Of a DNA stretch of 64,000 bases, positions 7,721 to 16,491 are shown in pieces (within the stretch, counting starts at the first letter, position 1; the number at the start of each line of letters is the position of its first letter). The notes beneath the pieces were generated by a model. It was given only the letters and a program-made list of their open reading frames with translations. It made no database searches and was not told the origin of the DNA. This stretch comes from UBA7488 sp964414185 (GTDB lineage: Bacteria > Pseudomonadota > Alphaproteobacteria > CAAHEQ01 > UBA3637): NCBI GenBank assembly GCA_964414185.1, contig CAYPVK010000004.1, positions 39,944-103,943 on the forward strand, written 5' to 3'. The translations under genes were made by a program, and so were the position numbers.

Positions 7721-8551
7721 ATGCCTCAAAGCAAAGAAGTAAACAAAACGATAGAAGATGAAAATTTCGGCCGAATGCCTTCAAAGGGCATGTCGGGTCG
7801 TGCCGACACCAAAGGTTCAACAATTGATATGTCCGGCAATGCCGGCAATCGTTACGGCAATTATAAAGAAACGGAAGCCGGCAACGGTTTCGGATTGGAA
7901 ACAAATGCCGGATTAACCATTCCGGAAAAATTCAAAGACCCCAAAACGGGTGAAATCAAAGTCGAAGAATTATTGAAATCTTATTTGGCGCTTGAAAAAA
8001 AATTGTCCGAACGCGGCGTTTCACCGTCGGCCCGCGGCATGATGCCTGCCAATGCGGACGAATATGACATTCAATTAAAAAGCGATTTGATTACAATTGA
8101 CCCGGAAATGAACGAACGTTTATTCGAATTGGGTTTTACAAACGAACAAGTTCAAGCCGTTTATGATTTGGCCGTTGAAAAAGTTTTGCCTTTGTTGCAG
8201 GAATTGTCGGCCGATTATAAAGCGGATCAGGAATTAGCCGCTTTGGAAAACGAATTCGGCGGTGCGGAACAATTCAACACGATTGCCCGCCAAATTTCAG
8301 CATGGGGCGAAAAGAATTTAAATCCGGATATTTACGAAGCTTTGTGTTGCAGCAAAGACGGCATTTTGACGATGTACAAAATGATGGGCGGCAATGCCGA
8401 ACCCAGTTTGATGCAAGAATCTGCGGAACAATATCCGGCAGACACGGAAGAGACGTTGCGGGCATTGATGCGCGATCCGAGATATTGGCGCAAAAATAAT
8501 CCGTCAATTGTCAAACGCGTGGAAGAAGGTTTTAAACGCCTTTATAAATAA
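7721..8551 (+). CDS. Capsid assembly scaffolding protein
   Basis: 276 residues. A disordered Gly/Asn/Ser-rich N-terminus (1-60) precedes LTIPEKFKDPKTGEIKVEEL, the hallmark of T7-like scaffold proteins. A long acidic helical region (90-230) and a short basic C-terminal helix (VKRVEEGFKRLYK) follow; the latter is where scaffolds contact coat protein. It guides procapsid assembly and leaves before maturation. It lies directly upstream of the major capsid gene, with good ribosome-binding site CAAGGAG. Confidence 0.85.
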   Translation: MPQSKEVNKTIEDENFGRMPSKGMSGRADTKGSTIDMSGNAGNRYGNYKETEAGNGFGLETNAGLTIPEKFKDPKTGEIKVEELLKSYLALEKKLSERGVSPSARGMMPANADEYDIQLKSDLITIDPEMNERLFELGFTNEQVQAVYDLAVEKVLPLLQELSADYKADQELAALENEFGGAEQFNTIARQISAWGEKNLNPDIYEALCCSKDGILTMYKMMGGNAEPSLMQESAEQYPADTEETLRALMRDPRYWRKNNPSIVKRVEEGFKRLYK

Positions 8552-8558
8552 GGTTTAA

Positions 8559-8592
8559 TTTTAAGGCAAACCTTTTTTAAAGGTCCTTAAAA
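8559..8592 (+). other. Perfect double-stem hairpin between scaffold and capsid genes
   Basis: TTTTAAGG (8559-8566) pairs with CCTTAAAA (8585-8592). Inside, ACCTTT pairs with AAAGGT around a 3-nt loop. No T tract follows on the plus strand, so this is more likely an RNA processing or mRNA-stability element than a simple terminator. A weak promoter (TTTACA at 8617, TAATAA at 8641) follows before the capsid gene. Confidence 0.5.
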
Positions 8593-8673
8593 AAAATAAT
8601 GGCAAAACGACTATGTTTTACAACCGAATCTGTTTATTTTTAATAATAACTCATAAAATATAAGGAAAAAAAT

Positions 8674-9498
8674 ATGACTACAGGTATTGAAGAATCATTT
8701 ATTAAACATTTTGAAGCAGACGTTCACAACGCCTATCAACAACAAGGATCAAAATTACAATCCACCGTGCGTAGCAAAAATAACATCAAAGGTGCTTCAA
8801 CGACTTTCCAAGTCATCGGGAAAGCAACGGCCGAAACAAAAGCAAGAAACTCTCAAATTTCAACATCGGCCGTAACGCATGAACCCGTTGAATGCACATT
8901 GACCGATTATTATTCCGGCCAATGGGTCGATTCATTGGATGAACTCAAAGTCGGCCATGACGAAAGAAAAGCTTTGGCAACCGCCGGCGCTTATGCATTG
9001 GGGCGCAAAACGGACGAATTGATTATTAATGCTTTAAAAGGGGCAACCCAAACAGTCGGTTCGGGCGCTTTGACAAAAGACCGTATTTTGGAAGCATTCA
9101 CATTGCTTAACAAAAATGATGTGCCCGATGATGGCGAAAGATACGCTTTGTTGTCTCCGGAAGCTTGGAATCAATTGATGGCCATTGAAGAATTTTCAAA
9201 TGCTAATTATGTCGGAGAAGCTTATCCGTATTTGACGGGTTCCGAAACCAGAAAATGGATGGGCATTGTGTGGATTATGCATACGGGCTTGCCGGAAGAT
9301 ACGTCTAACAGCACGCATGATTGCTTTATCTATCACAAATCGGCCGTCGGGCATGCATCGGGGCAAGATATTAAAACCGATATCACATGGCACGGCGATT
9401 ATGCTGCCCACTTTGTCAACAACATGATGAGCCAAGGGGCTTGTTTGATTGATAAAAAAGGTGTCGTAAAATTGACGGTTTCCGATACGGCGGCGTAA
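8674..9498 (+). CDS. Major capsid protein
   Basis: 274 residues, short for a T7-like coat protein but complete. The N-terminal arm (FEADVHNAYQQQGSKLQSTV), a TFQVIG strand and the DYYSGQWVDSLDELK segment followed by an A-rich helix fit the HK97 fold of podoviral coat proteins. It is isolated from its neighbours by a hairpin upstream and a strong terminator downstream, an arrangement that gives the coat gene its own abundant transcript. Ribosome-binding site is AAGGAAA. Confidence 0.85.
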   Translation: MTTGIEESFIKHFEADVHNAYQQQGSKLQSTVRSKNNIKGASTTFQVIGKATAETKARNSQISTSAVTHEPVECTLTDYYSGQWVDSLDELKVGHDERKALATAGAYALGRKTDELIINALKGATQTVGSGALTKDRILEAFTLLNKNDVPDDGERYALLSPEAWNQLMAIEEFSNANYVGEAYPYLTGSETRKWMGIVWIMHTGLPEDTSNSTHDCFIYHKSAVGHASGQDIKTDITWHGDYAAHFVNNMMSQGACLIDKKGVVKLTVSDTAA

Positions 9499-9532
9499 TC
9501 TTAACGTGAATTAACGTTTGTATCTCTTTAGG

Positions 9533-9562
9533 GGCGGAAGAAAATTCTTCCGCCTTTTTTTT
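9533..9562 (+). terminator. Strong terminator after the capsid gene
   Basis: Perfect 10-bp stem GGCGGAAGAA/TTCTTCCGCC with a 2-nt loop and eight T. Its position matches the terminator that follows the coat gene in T7-type phages. Confidence 0.85.
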
Positions 9563-9586
9563 AATCTATATCAAAGGGGTTATCCT

Positions 9587-10156
9587 ATGCCATTTACATC
9601 CATTGACCTTTGTTCACGCGCTTTGGTAAAAATCGGTGCCAAAAGTATTTCTTCATTTAACGAAGAAACGGCCGAATCCACGGTTGCCGAACAATTATAT
9701 ACGCCCGTTTTGGAAGGATTATTGTCAAGCTATCCGTGGAGATTTGCCCTTTCTCAACGTGAATTGGCGCGCTTGAACGACACGCCGAGTGGCGATTATC
9801 GTTATGCTTTCGCTTTGCCGAACGATTTTTTAAGAGCTATTTCCGCCGGTCCGAAAGGGCACGGAAAAGGATTGGACTACCGTATTTGCGGCACTCAGTT
9901 GCATACGAACAGTGATAATGTTTTGCTGACGTATTTATATAAGCCGGGTGAAATGAATTTCCCGCCGTTTTTTTATCAGCTGGTTATTGCATGGTTAGCC
10001 GCGGAATTTTGTTTGCCTTTAACGGAAAGCACAACACGGACGGAACATTTGCGGGCGATTGCCGAAGATGAATTCAAACGCGCCAAGCTGATAGATTCGC
10101 AGCAGTCCGTCCCAAGTGCTTTCCAAGATTTTTCATTGATTGAGGTACGTTTATGA
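9587..10156 (+). CDS. Tail tubular protein A (gp11-like)
   Basis: 189 residues from the ATG at 9587, which has AAAGGGG upstream; longer in-frame starts lie inside the terminator. The opening SIDLCSRALVKIGA with SSFNEETAES is the family signature. A PWRFAL(S)Q segment and a C-terminal helical region follow. The protein forms the gatekeeper ring between portal and tail. It overlaps the start of the next gene by 4 bp. Confidence 0.88.
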   Translation: MPFTSIDLCSRALVKIGAKSISSFNEETAESTVAEQLYTPVLEGLLSSYPWRFALSQRELARLNDTPSGDYRYAFALPNDFLRAISAGPKGHGKGLDYRICGTQLHTNSDNVLLTYLYKPGEMNFPPFFYQLVIAWLAAEFCLPLTESTTRTEHLRAIAEDEFKRAKLIDSQQSVPSAFQDFSLIEVRL

Positions 10157-12072
10157 CAAGTTTATTTACAGCCAAAACAAATTTTACGGCGGGCGAATTA
10201 TCGCACGATTTGTTGGGGCGTGTTGATTTAAGTGCATATGCAAACGGAGCGATGGAACTGAAAAACGTTTTTATCGAACCGACCGGCGGCGTACACCGCC
10301 GTCCGGGGCTTAAGTATGTTGATACGTTACAACAAACCGGCCGTCTGGTTAATTTTGAACTCAGCGCTTTGGAAAATTATCTTATTGTTTTGCATGCCGG
10401 TACGGCAGACATCTATAAAGACGGCGTTTTCCAAACCGAAATTGAAACGCCCTACACCGCCGAACAGCTTAAAACCATTCATTGGAGTCAAAGTGCCGAT
10501 GCCTTGTTTTTAACACACCAAGACGTTTGCCCGCAGAAAATCGAAAAAAAAGACGGCATTTGGACAATATCGGATTTTGAATTTTTGGTTGAAGACGAAT
10601 GTATTTTGCAACCTTATCATAAATTTTGCAGTGCCGACACGACAATTTCAAGTTCCGGCATAACGGGAACGGTTACGTTGAAAACTTCCAAAGATTTTTT
10701 CACAACCGCCCATGTCGGGACTCAGATTAAAATCGCCGACGGGTATGTCGTTATTAATTCGATAACAAATGCAAAAACCGCAGCGGCAACCGTTAAGAAA
10801 AAGTTGGTATCGGATGCCGATGACGGTGTTTCTTTGGAAGCGACACGTTCATTTTGGGAACCCGTTTTTACCGAAGAGCGCGGCTGGCCCGTTTGTGTGG
10901 CGTTTTATCAATCGCGGTTGATTTTCGGGGGCAGCAAAAAATTGCCAAACACATTATGGTTCAGCCAAACATCCGATTTGACAAACTTTGAATTGGGCGA
11001 CGGATATGATGCGGAAGGCATATCGTTTTCGATTTTGTCGGACCAATCCAACATTATTTGCGCTTTATTTGCCGGACGGCATTTGCAAGTATTTACGACA
11101 TCCGCCGAATGGATGGTATCGGGCGATCCTTTAACGCCGACAAATATTCAATTAAAACGCCAAACTCAGGTGGGTTCTCCCGCCCGTTGGTATGTGCCGC
11201 CCATCGGCATTGACGGAGCAACGATATTTCCGTCGGCAAACGGGCGCGAAATCCGCGAATTCTTATTCGCAGATATTGAACAAGCCTATCAGGCAACCGA
11301 TTTGTCTTTGTTGGCGTCACATTTAATCAATGACCCGCAAGACCAAGCGTATGATAAGCATAACCGTCAAGCTTACATTTTAATGAGCAACGGCCATGTA
11401 TGCGTATTGTGCTCTTTCCGTTCGGAAGATATTCAAAGTTGGACCGAATTGACAACGCAAGGTGATTTTATTTCCGTATGCATGTCCGGGCAAAAAGCTT
11501 ATTTCATTACCAAACGTGAAGAAACTTATTATTTAGAATGTTTCGATGATGATATCGGGACGGATTTAAGTTGCCTGTTAACGGCCGAAACGCCCACCGA
11601 TACGTTTGAAGTGCCGGAATATTTAAAAGGAAAGACGGTAAAAATTGTCGCTGACGATATTGTTTTGCCCGATCAAGAAGTGACGGATGGGCAAATCATA
11701 TTGCCCTTCAATGCTTCCAAGGTTGAAGTGGGTTTAGGTTTTGAGCATATCATATCGCCTTTGCCGCCATCCGTCGGCGCGACAAATTCCGTAGCACCCG
11801 TATCGGCATGCCGATTGGTCAAAGCTTGTTTCAGAGTTATTAATACAAATACGTTGGAAATTGACACGGGCAACGGCATACGGCAGGAAGTTTCATACCC
11901 GTTGGACAGCTATAAGTTTGATTCGCTTATCCAAAAGCAAACGTCCGATATTGTCGTGCGTGCTTTGGGATGGGTCAGAGCGCCCGACAAACCTTTATGG
12001 CGCATTATCGGCGAAACGCCGAAACCGTTTAAATTGGTCAGTGTAACACAAGATTTAAAAATAGGAGGATAA
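10153..12072 (+). CDS. Tail tubular protein B (gp12-like nozzle)
   Basis: 639 residues, somewhat shorter than the usual 700-800. The N-terminus TNFTAGELSHDLLGRVDLSAYANGA with GGVHRRPGLKYV is diagnostic. The remainder is beta-rich, consistent with the propeller-like nozzle of podovirus tails. The ATGA overlap with tail tubular protein A indicates coupled translation. No tail-fibre gene follows, so how such a particle would recognise a cell is not evident. Confidence 0.9.
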   Translation: MTSLFTAKTNFTAGELSHDLLGRVDLSAYANGAMELKNVFIEPTGGVHRRPGLKYVDTLQQTGRLVNFELSALENYLIVLHAGTADIYKDGVFQTEIETPYTAEQLKTIHWSQSADALFLTHQDVCPQKIEKKDGIWTISDFEFLVEDECILQPYHKFCSADTTISSSGITGTVTLKTSKDFFTTAHVGTQIKIADGYVVINSITNAKTAAATVKKKLVSDADDGVSLEATRSFWEPVFTEERGWPVCVAFYQSRLIFGGSKKLPNTLWFSQTSDLTNFELGDGYDAEGISFSILSDQSNIICALFAGRHLQVFTTSAEWMVSGDPLTPTNIQLKRQTQVGSPARWYVPPIGIDGATIFPSANGREIREFLFADIEQAYQATDLSLLASHLINDPQDQAYDKHNRQAYILMSNGHVCVLCSFRSEDIQSWTELTTQGDFISVCMSGQKAYFITKREETYYLECFDDDIGTDLSCLLTAETPTDTFEVPEYLKGKTVKIVADDIVLPDQEVTDGQIILPFNASKVEVGLGFEHIISPLPPSVGATNSVAPVSACRLVKACFRVINTNTLEIDTGNGIRQEVSYPLDSYKFDSLIQKQTSDIVVRALGWVRAPDKPLWRIIGETPKPFKLVSVTQDLKIGG

Positions 12073-12073
12073 C

Positions 12074-12538
12074 ATGCACGTAGCAGCAGCTACAGCGATT
12101 GCAACGGTCGCCGCATCTGTTTTTTATTCTAAAAAAAATTCGGATGCACAAAAAAAACAAATAAAAAAAGCCAACGCGGCTACGCAAAAGCAATATGAAT
12201 TAAACCGCCAACAAACTCAATTGACTTTGGCGGAAACCCAGCGAAAAAACCGTAATTTGTTAGCCAAGCAACAATCGGCCTATAAAGCTAAATTGGGGGC
12301 AAGCGGCATGAGTTCAAAAAGCGGTTCGGGGGAAGTGGTTTTAAACACGATGCAAAAAGAACATGACGCGGAAGACAAATATTTGGTCGATCAGGCAAAT
12401 ATTTCGTTGGAAGCGTTGTTAAACAGCGTCAACCGGACAAAATCGCGCAATTTATTGTCACTTCAAACACTGGAAAACAATGAACGCAACAATATCATCA
12501 GCGGTATAAATTCTTTCGGGCGCAGCGTTATCAAATAG
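12074..12538 (+). CDS. Internal virion protein (gp14-like)
   Basis: 154 residues. An Ala-rich hydrophobic N-terminal segment (VAAATAIATVAASVFY) is followed by a long Gln/Lys/Asn-rich helix (25-95) and a polar tail. Position after tail tubular protein B and this layout match the small internal virion protein B, which helps form the DNA-ejection channel. The two large internal virion proteins normally found next are absent. Start is 2 bp after the previous stop, ribosome-binding site AGGAGG. Confidence 0.7.
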   Translation: MHVAAATAIATVAASVFYSKKNSDAQKKQIKKANAATQKQYELNRQQTQLTLAETQRKNRNLLAKQQSAYKAKLGASGMSSKSGSGEVVLNTMQKEHDAEDKYLVDQANISLEALLNSVNRTKSRNLLSLQTLENNERNNIISGINSFGRSVIK

Positions 12539-12548
12539 GAGGATACTC

Positions 12549-12842
12549 ATGAGCGATAAAGATTTAAAGCTCATCGATATTCTATCCCCTTATTTGGAAA
12601 AGTCACTTAAAAGTTACGAAGAGTTCATCTCTCAGGAACATCCTCGGGACCCGAAAGGCTTTACGGCATACCATAATGCCTGCAAAGCGGTTTTATCCCA
12701 TGTGGCATTATTATTAAGATTAATCGAACACAATGATGTTGATGCGGCAACGCCGGAGGCCGAACCGGGTTTATTGGCTTTAATCAGACAGGCACAAGAT
12801 GCCGATGAAATTCAGGAGGATACGGATGAAGACTTTGAGTAA
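12549..12842 (+). CDS. Putative small terminase subunit
   Basis: 97 residues, helical and acidic at the C-terminus (DEIQEDTDEDFE), directly upstream of and overlapping the large terminase. Size, position and charge pattern fit a podoviral DNA-recognition subunit (TerS), but no motif proves it. Ribosome-binding site AGGAGG. Its last 17 bp overlap the terminase start. Confidence 0.55.
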   Translation: MSDKDLKLIDILSPYLEKSLKSYEEFISQEHPRDPKGFTAYHNACKAVLSHVALLLRLIEHNDVDAATPEAEPGLLALIRQAQDADEIQEDTDEDFE

Positions 12843-14280
12843 GCATGCAAATAACGAAGCTTTGCGGTTAAATTTAAGCGAATTTGTTTGGATTTGGACG
12901 CATTTGCAAAATTTGACGGTACCGCGCCACCATGTACGCATGTGCCGTTTTTTATCTGAATTATGGCAAAACAAGGATGATAAAAACGGTTTGTTAATGG
13001 CTTTTCGCAACTCGGGCAAATCCACAATTGTCGGGTTATTTTGCGCATATGTTTTATGGCAAAATCCCGACACGCGGATTTTGATTTTATCGGCCGATCA
13101 CGAATTGGCAAAAAAAATGGTACGCAACATTAAACGCATTATTGAAAAGCACCCACTGACAAAAGAATTGAAACCGGCCAAAAAAGACCAATGGGCATCG
13201 GATTGTTTTACCGTCAATCGGCGCGCCAATTTGCGTGACCCATCGGTTTTGGCACGCGGTTTAATGGCTAATATCACGGGATGCCGAGCGGATTTGATTA
13301 TTTGCGATGATGTGGAAGTTCCCAAATCTTGCGATACAAGTGTCAAGCGGCGCGATTTGCGGACAAAATTATCCGAATTGGATTATATTTTGACGCCGGG
13401 CGGTATGATGCTGTATGTCGGCACGCCACACACAGTCGATACGATATACAATACCGAATCGGACGGTTTTTTGGCCGGATGGGAAAGTTTGAAAATTCCG
13501 ATTTTGACAGCGGCGGGAAAATCAAATTGGCCGGGCAGATTTTCCGAAGCCAAGATTGCCGCAATCAAAAAACGGTCAGGACCGAATAAATTTGCAAGTC
13601 AAATGATGCTTGAAGCCGTTCGGTTGCAAGACAGCCGTTTGGACGGGCAAAAAATAGCTTTGTACAAAGATGAATTGGATTATACGCAAGCCAACCAAAG
13701 TGCCGTTTTAAAAATCGGTTCAAATCGACTGGTATCGGTTTCCGCTTGGTGGGATCCGGCTTTCGGCGCGATAGACAAAGGTGACGACAGTGTCGTAGCG
13801 TGTGTATTTACGGACGAAAAAGGCATGTATTATTTACATGATATTTTGTATTTGCGCGTGCCGGATTCCGAAGAATCGGCTTCGTTCCAATGTCGGGAAG
13901 TTGCCGATTTTGTCAACCGAAATTATTTGCCGTCGATAAATTTGGAAACAAACGGCATCGGAAAATTTTTGCCGGCATTGTTAAGAGCAGAATTGGCGCG
14001 CAATCATATTGCGTGTGCCGTCATTGAACAAACGTCCCGCCAAAATAAAGCTATGCGGATTTTATCGGCATTCGATGCGCTGTTAATGAACGGCGGCCTT
14101 AAAGCCCATGTGCGTATAAAACAAACGCCGTTTTTTGACCAAATGCAAGATTGGGTGCCGAACGGCAAAACAAAAGACGATGCGCTTGATGCCGTTGCGG
14201 GATGTTTGCTGAAAGAACCCGTTCGGTTGCCGCAATACATACACAGATATACAAATAAGAAAAGAGAATGGAGATTTTAA
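12826..14280 (+). CDS. Terminase large subunit (packaging ATPase-nuclease)
   Basis: 484 residues from the ATG at 12826, preceded by AGGAGG; an upstream in-frame start lacks a site. ATPase domain: Walker A RNSGKST at 61-67 and Walker B LIICDD at 157-162. RNase H-like nuclease domain: D310 in WWDPAFG and D451/D455 in DDALDAVAG. All catalytic residues for headful DNA packaging are intact, an argument against simple decay of the cluster. The sequence resembles T7-like terminases of alphaproteobacterial phages. It is placed after the tail genes, as in T7-type late regions. Confidence 0.9.
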   Translation: MKTLSKHANNEALRLNLSEFVWIWTHLQNLTVPRHHVRMCRFLSELWQNKDDKNGLLMAFRNSGKSTIVGLFCAYVLWQNPDTRILILSADHELAKKMVRNIKRIIEKHPLTKELKPAKKDQWASDCFTVNRRANLRDPSVLARGLMANITGCRADLIICDDVEVPKSCDTSVKRRDLRTKLSELDYILTPGGMMLYVGTPHTVDTIYNTESDGFLAGWESLKIPILTAAGKSNWPGRFSEAKIAAIKKRSGPNKFASQMMLEAVRLQDSRLDGQKIALYKDELDYTQANQSAVLKIGSNRLVSVSAWWDPAFGAIDKGDDSVVACVFTDEKGMYYLHDILYLRVPDSEESASFQCREVADFVNRNYLPSINLETNGIGKFLPALLRAELARNHIACAVIEQTSRQNKAMRILSAFDALLMNGGLKAHVRIKQTPFFDQMQDWVPNGKTKDDALDAVAGCLLKEPVRLPQYIHRYTNKKREWRF

Positions 14281-14281
14281 A

Positions 14282-14692
14282 ATGAGCGAAGAAGTGACAA
14301 TTTTTGCCAAGACTATTTTCGGCGAAGCGCACGCCCAAAAACTGTCAGCGATGGAAGCCGTTGCCAACGTTGTCATGAATCGGGTGCGCCATGCGCAAAA
14401 AGTCGGCAGCTATTGGTGGGGAATGACGCCCAAAGAAGTGTGTTTAAAACCGTTGCAATTCAAATGTTGGCAATATACCGATTATGCCAATCCCGCCAAA
14501 GACGAAGTTTTAAAAAACAATAAAGTTTATAAAATCTGCGAACGGTTGGCACGGCGTGCCGTCAGCGGATTTTTAAAGGACAATACCAAAGGCGCAACGC
14601 ATTACCACCGTTTGGAAGAACACCCCGCTTGGGCGGCCAAAGCGGTTCCGTGCGCTCAAATCGGAGGGTTTTTATTTTATGCGCACGTCTAA
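14282..14692 (+). CDS. SleB-like cell wall hydrolase
   Basis: 136 residues. KTIFGEAHAQKLSAMEAVANVVMNR with E14 and a C-terminal GATHYH motif match the SleB/hydrolase_2 family of peptidoglycan-cleaving enzymes, here without a signal peptide. It would act as endolysin, released by the holin-like proteins downstream. It starts 1 bp after the terminase stop and overlaps the next gene by 14 bp. Confidence 0.85.
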   Translation: MSEEVTIFAKTIFGEAHAQKLSAMEAVANVVMNRVRHAQKVGSYWWGMTPKEVCLKPLQFKCWQYTDYANPAKDEVLKNNKVYKICERLARRAVSGFLKDNTKGATHYHRLEEHPAWAAKAVPCAQIGGFLFYAHV

Positions 14693-15014
14693 AAAAAGAG
14701 AAGAAAATTTATCGGAATTTTCATTGGAAATGGGCAAATTAATGGCTCAAGTCGACGGTTTGCAAAAACAATTGGCCGATATCAAAAAAGATGTCAGTTC
14801 AACAAAAACGCAAATTGCCAACGTACATACCGAATTACTTAATTTTATGGGTACCGTACAAAAGAAAACCGTTTGTCAGGCAATGCATGACAAATTAAAC
14901 AAAGAATTTATCATGCGCCGCGAAATAGCACCCATTAAAGCGATTTTAAACGTTATTGCCGTTACAACCGTTACGGCCATTTGCATTGCCGTCATGGATT
15001 TAATTTTAAAATAG
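14679..15014 (+). CDS. Coiled-coil protein with C-terminal membrane helix (lysis accessory)
   Basis: 111 residues. A basic N-terminus (MRTSKKREE) and a coiled coil (about 15-60) are followed by a C-terminal membrane segment (ILNVIAVTTVTAICIAVMDLIL). It was not assigned to a family. Position between hydrolase and holin suggests a spanin-like or holin-modulating role. Start ATG at 14679 is preceded by CGGAGGG. Confidence 0.65.
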   Translation: MRTSKKREENLSEFSLEMGKLMAQVDGLQKQLADIKKDVSSTKTQIANVHTELLNFMGTVQKKTVCQAMHDKLNKEFIMRREIAPIKAILNVIAVTTVTAICIAVMDLILK

Positions 15015-15023
15015 GAGGATAAT

Positions 15024-15215
15024 ATGATTGATTTTATAATAACACATATTGAAGATTTGCTGATTGCGATGAGTTCAATTGTTGCCGGTGCCAGTGTGTT
15101 GGCGGCTTTAACGCCGACGAAAAAAGACGATTTGTTTTTTAAATACGTTAAAAACACATTGGATTTTTTGGCTTTAAATATCGGCAATGCCAAACCGGCG
15201 TCCAAAACGGCTTAA
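15024..15215 (+). CDS. Holin-like small membrane protein
   Basis: 63 residues: an N-terminal hydrophobic helix (LLIAMSSIVAGASVLAALTP), then a charged region and LDFLALNIGNAKP. The LALNIGNAK ending is familiar from small holin-like proteins of alphaproteobacterial phages. It would permeabilise the inner membrane for the SleB-like hydrolase. Ribosome-binding site AGGAGG. It is the last gene of the particle cluster. Confidence 0.65.
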   Translation: MIDFIITHIEDLLIAMSSIVAGASVLAALTPTKKDDLFFKYVKNTLDFLALNIGNAKPASKTA

Positions 15216-15300
15216 TCGCAACAATAAACGCATTCGCATTTGTACATTGACGCTAAAAAAAACAAGCGGTCTTATAAAATTCATTTTAAAATGAAAGCGA

Positions 15301-15329
15301 TTGACTTTTAACGGTGATTTTGCTACATA
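15301..15329 (+). promoter_or_regulatory. Promoter of the 15366 gene
   Basis: TTGACT, 17-nt spacer ending in TGC, TACATA. The perfect palindrome TTCATTTTAAAATGAA lies just upstream (about 15279-15294) and could be an operator. Confidence 0.65.
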
Positions 15330-15365
15330 TTGACGTAATGGCAATCAACGTATTGAGGCAATCCG

Positions 15366-15983
15366 ATGAAAGATAAAAATTCCGTTTTTAAACGGCATCG
15401 CGAAACGATGAAAGATCGTTTAAAACGATTGGTTTTAAGTTTGTTGTGGTATGGCCCTTTGTTGGCGGGCGCCGTGTGGGGATCTTGGTATATCAAAAAG
15501 TTATTGCCCGCTTACGTTTCAAATTATTTCGGGTTGCCGGCGGCTCAATCCATATCCATGGCCAATATCAAACGTGCCGAATTTTTAAAGGATAATTTAT
15601 CTTTTCCAATGGGATTGCCGCAATATTTAACGGCGCAAATGTCCGCCATAGCCGCCACAACCAAAGCCGGCACATTGGAAATTGCCACGAATGCTGCCGT
15701 AACCTTGATAAACGGCTTATTAAGCATTTTTGTTGTTATCTTGGCAATTTACATTATTTTACGATTTTTAAAATATTATAAGACACGTGCGGCCGAAGAC
15801 AGAATCGCCCGCCAAGTCGCCAATCGTTTAATCCCGATGTTGGAAGAAATCAACAACAACATATTGGCGTTGGGGGAAAAACAAAACAACAACGCATTGC
15901 CTGTCAAAGAATTTGTCTTGTCCGAAATTCATGAAGAAAAGGGAAAATCACCCCAATCGCAATTTGTCGAAAACGGCAAATAA
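15366..15983 (+). CDS. Hypothetical inner-membrane protein
   Basis: 205 residues, family not recognised. A basic N-terminus is followed by one membrane helix (LLWYGPLLAGAVWGSWYI, about 28-46), an external segment of about 65 residues, a second helix (LINGLLSIFVVILAIYIILRFL, about 115-137) and a cytoplasmic helical tail. It has a strong promoter of its own and converges on atpC with 4 bp between the stops. It may be a chromosomal gene rather than the end of the particle cluster. Confidence 0.7.
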   Translation: MKDKNSVFKRHRETMKDRLKRLVLSLLWYGPLLAGAVWGSWYIKKLLPAYVSNYFGLPAAQSISMANIKRAEFLKDNLSFPMGLPQYLTAQMSAIAATTKAGTLEIATNAAVTLINGLLSIFVVILAIYIILRFLKYYKTRAAEDRIARQVANRLIPMLEEINNNILALGEKQNNNALPVKEFVLSEIHEEKGKSPQSQFVENGK

Positions 15984-15987
15984 AAAA

Positions 15988-16491
15988 TTATTTTTCGGGT
16001 ATAAATTCCTTGCATTCGGGCAATTCGGCGTCATCTGTTTCGCCCGACAATTCCAGTATGCGTTTAAAAAAATCCACACGGGTAGACACTTCTTTTTTTT
16101 GCATATAAGAAGAATTGTCTTTGCATATGCCGCGCGCCTTTGCCAATTCTTCCTTAATACGGTCCAAATGCATTTTGCTTTCATCGACGCCCCAAGCGAG
16201 CACCGGACACAAATTGCGCCGCACTTCGCAAATGCCGGCAGAAATCAAATAATTGACGTTTTCCTGACCTTGATTATAAATAACCATGCGCCCGGCTTTC
16301 AGTGATATAAAAATCGGCGCGCGGTCGGGCAAAATCAAAATATCCCCGTCCACGGCAGGCAATAAAACCTTATCCGCTTCCATTGAAAAAACTTCCTTAA
16401 GCGGCGAAATCAATCTGACCCGGATTTTGCCGTTTTTCGGCGCTTCTTCGGGCGGCACGATGCGCAGCTGGTGAATCGGATCATCAAGCAT
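15988..16491 (-). CDS. atpC: ATP synthase epsilon subunit
   Basis: 167 residues; typical epsilon is about 130-140. The N-terminal beta-sandwich is recognisable (RVRLISPLKEVFSMEADKVLLPAVDGDILILPDRAP, about 23-58). The C-terminal helical part is extended by about 30 residues ending in ECKEFIPEK. Epsilon joins gamma to the c-ring and can inhibit ATP hydrolysis. It overlaps the end of atpD by 8 bp and is last in the minus-strand F1 operon. The N-terminal extension (MLDDPIHQLRIVPPEE) is also unusual. Confidence 0.85.
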   Translation of the reverse strand: MLDDPIHQLRIVPPEEAPKNGKIRVRLISPLKEVFSMEADKVLLPAVDGDILILPDRAPIFISLKAGRMVIYNQGQENVNYLISAGICEVRRNLCPVLAWGVDESKMHLDRIKEELAKARGICKDNSSYMQKKEVSTRVDFFKRILELSGETDDAELPECKEFIPEK

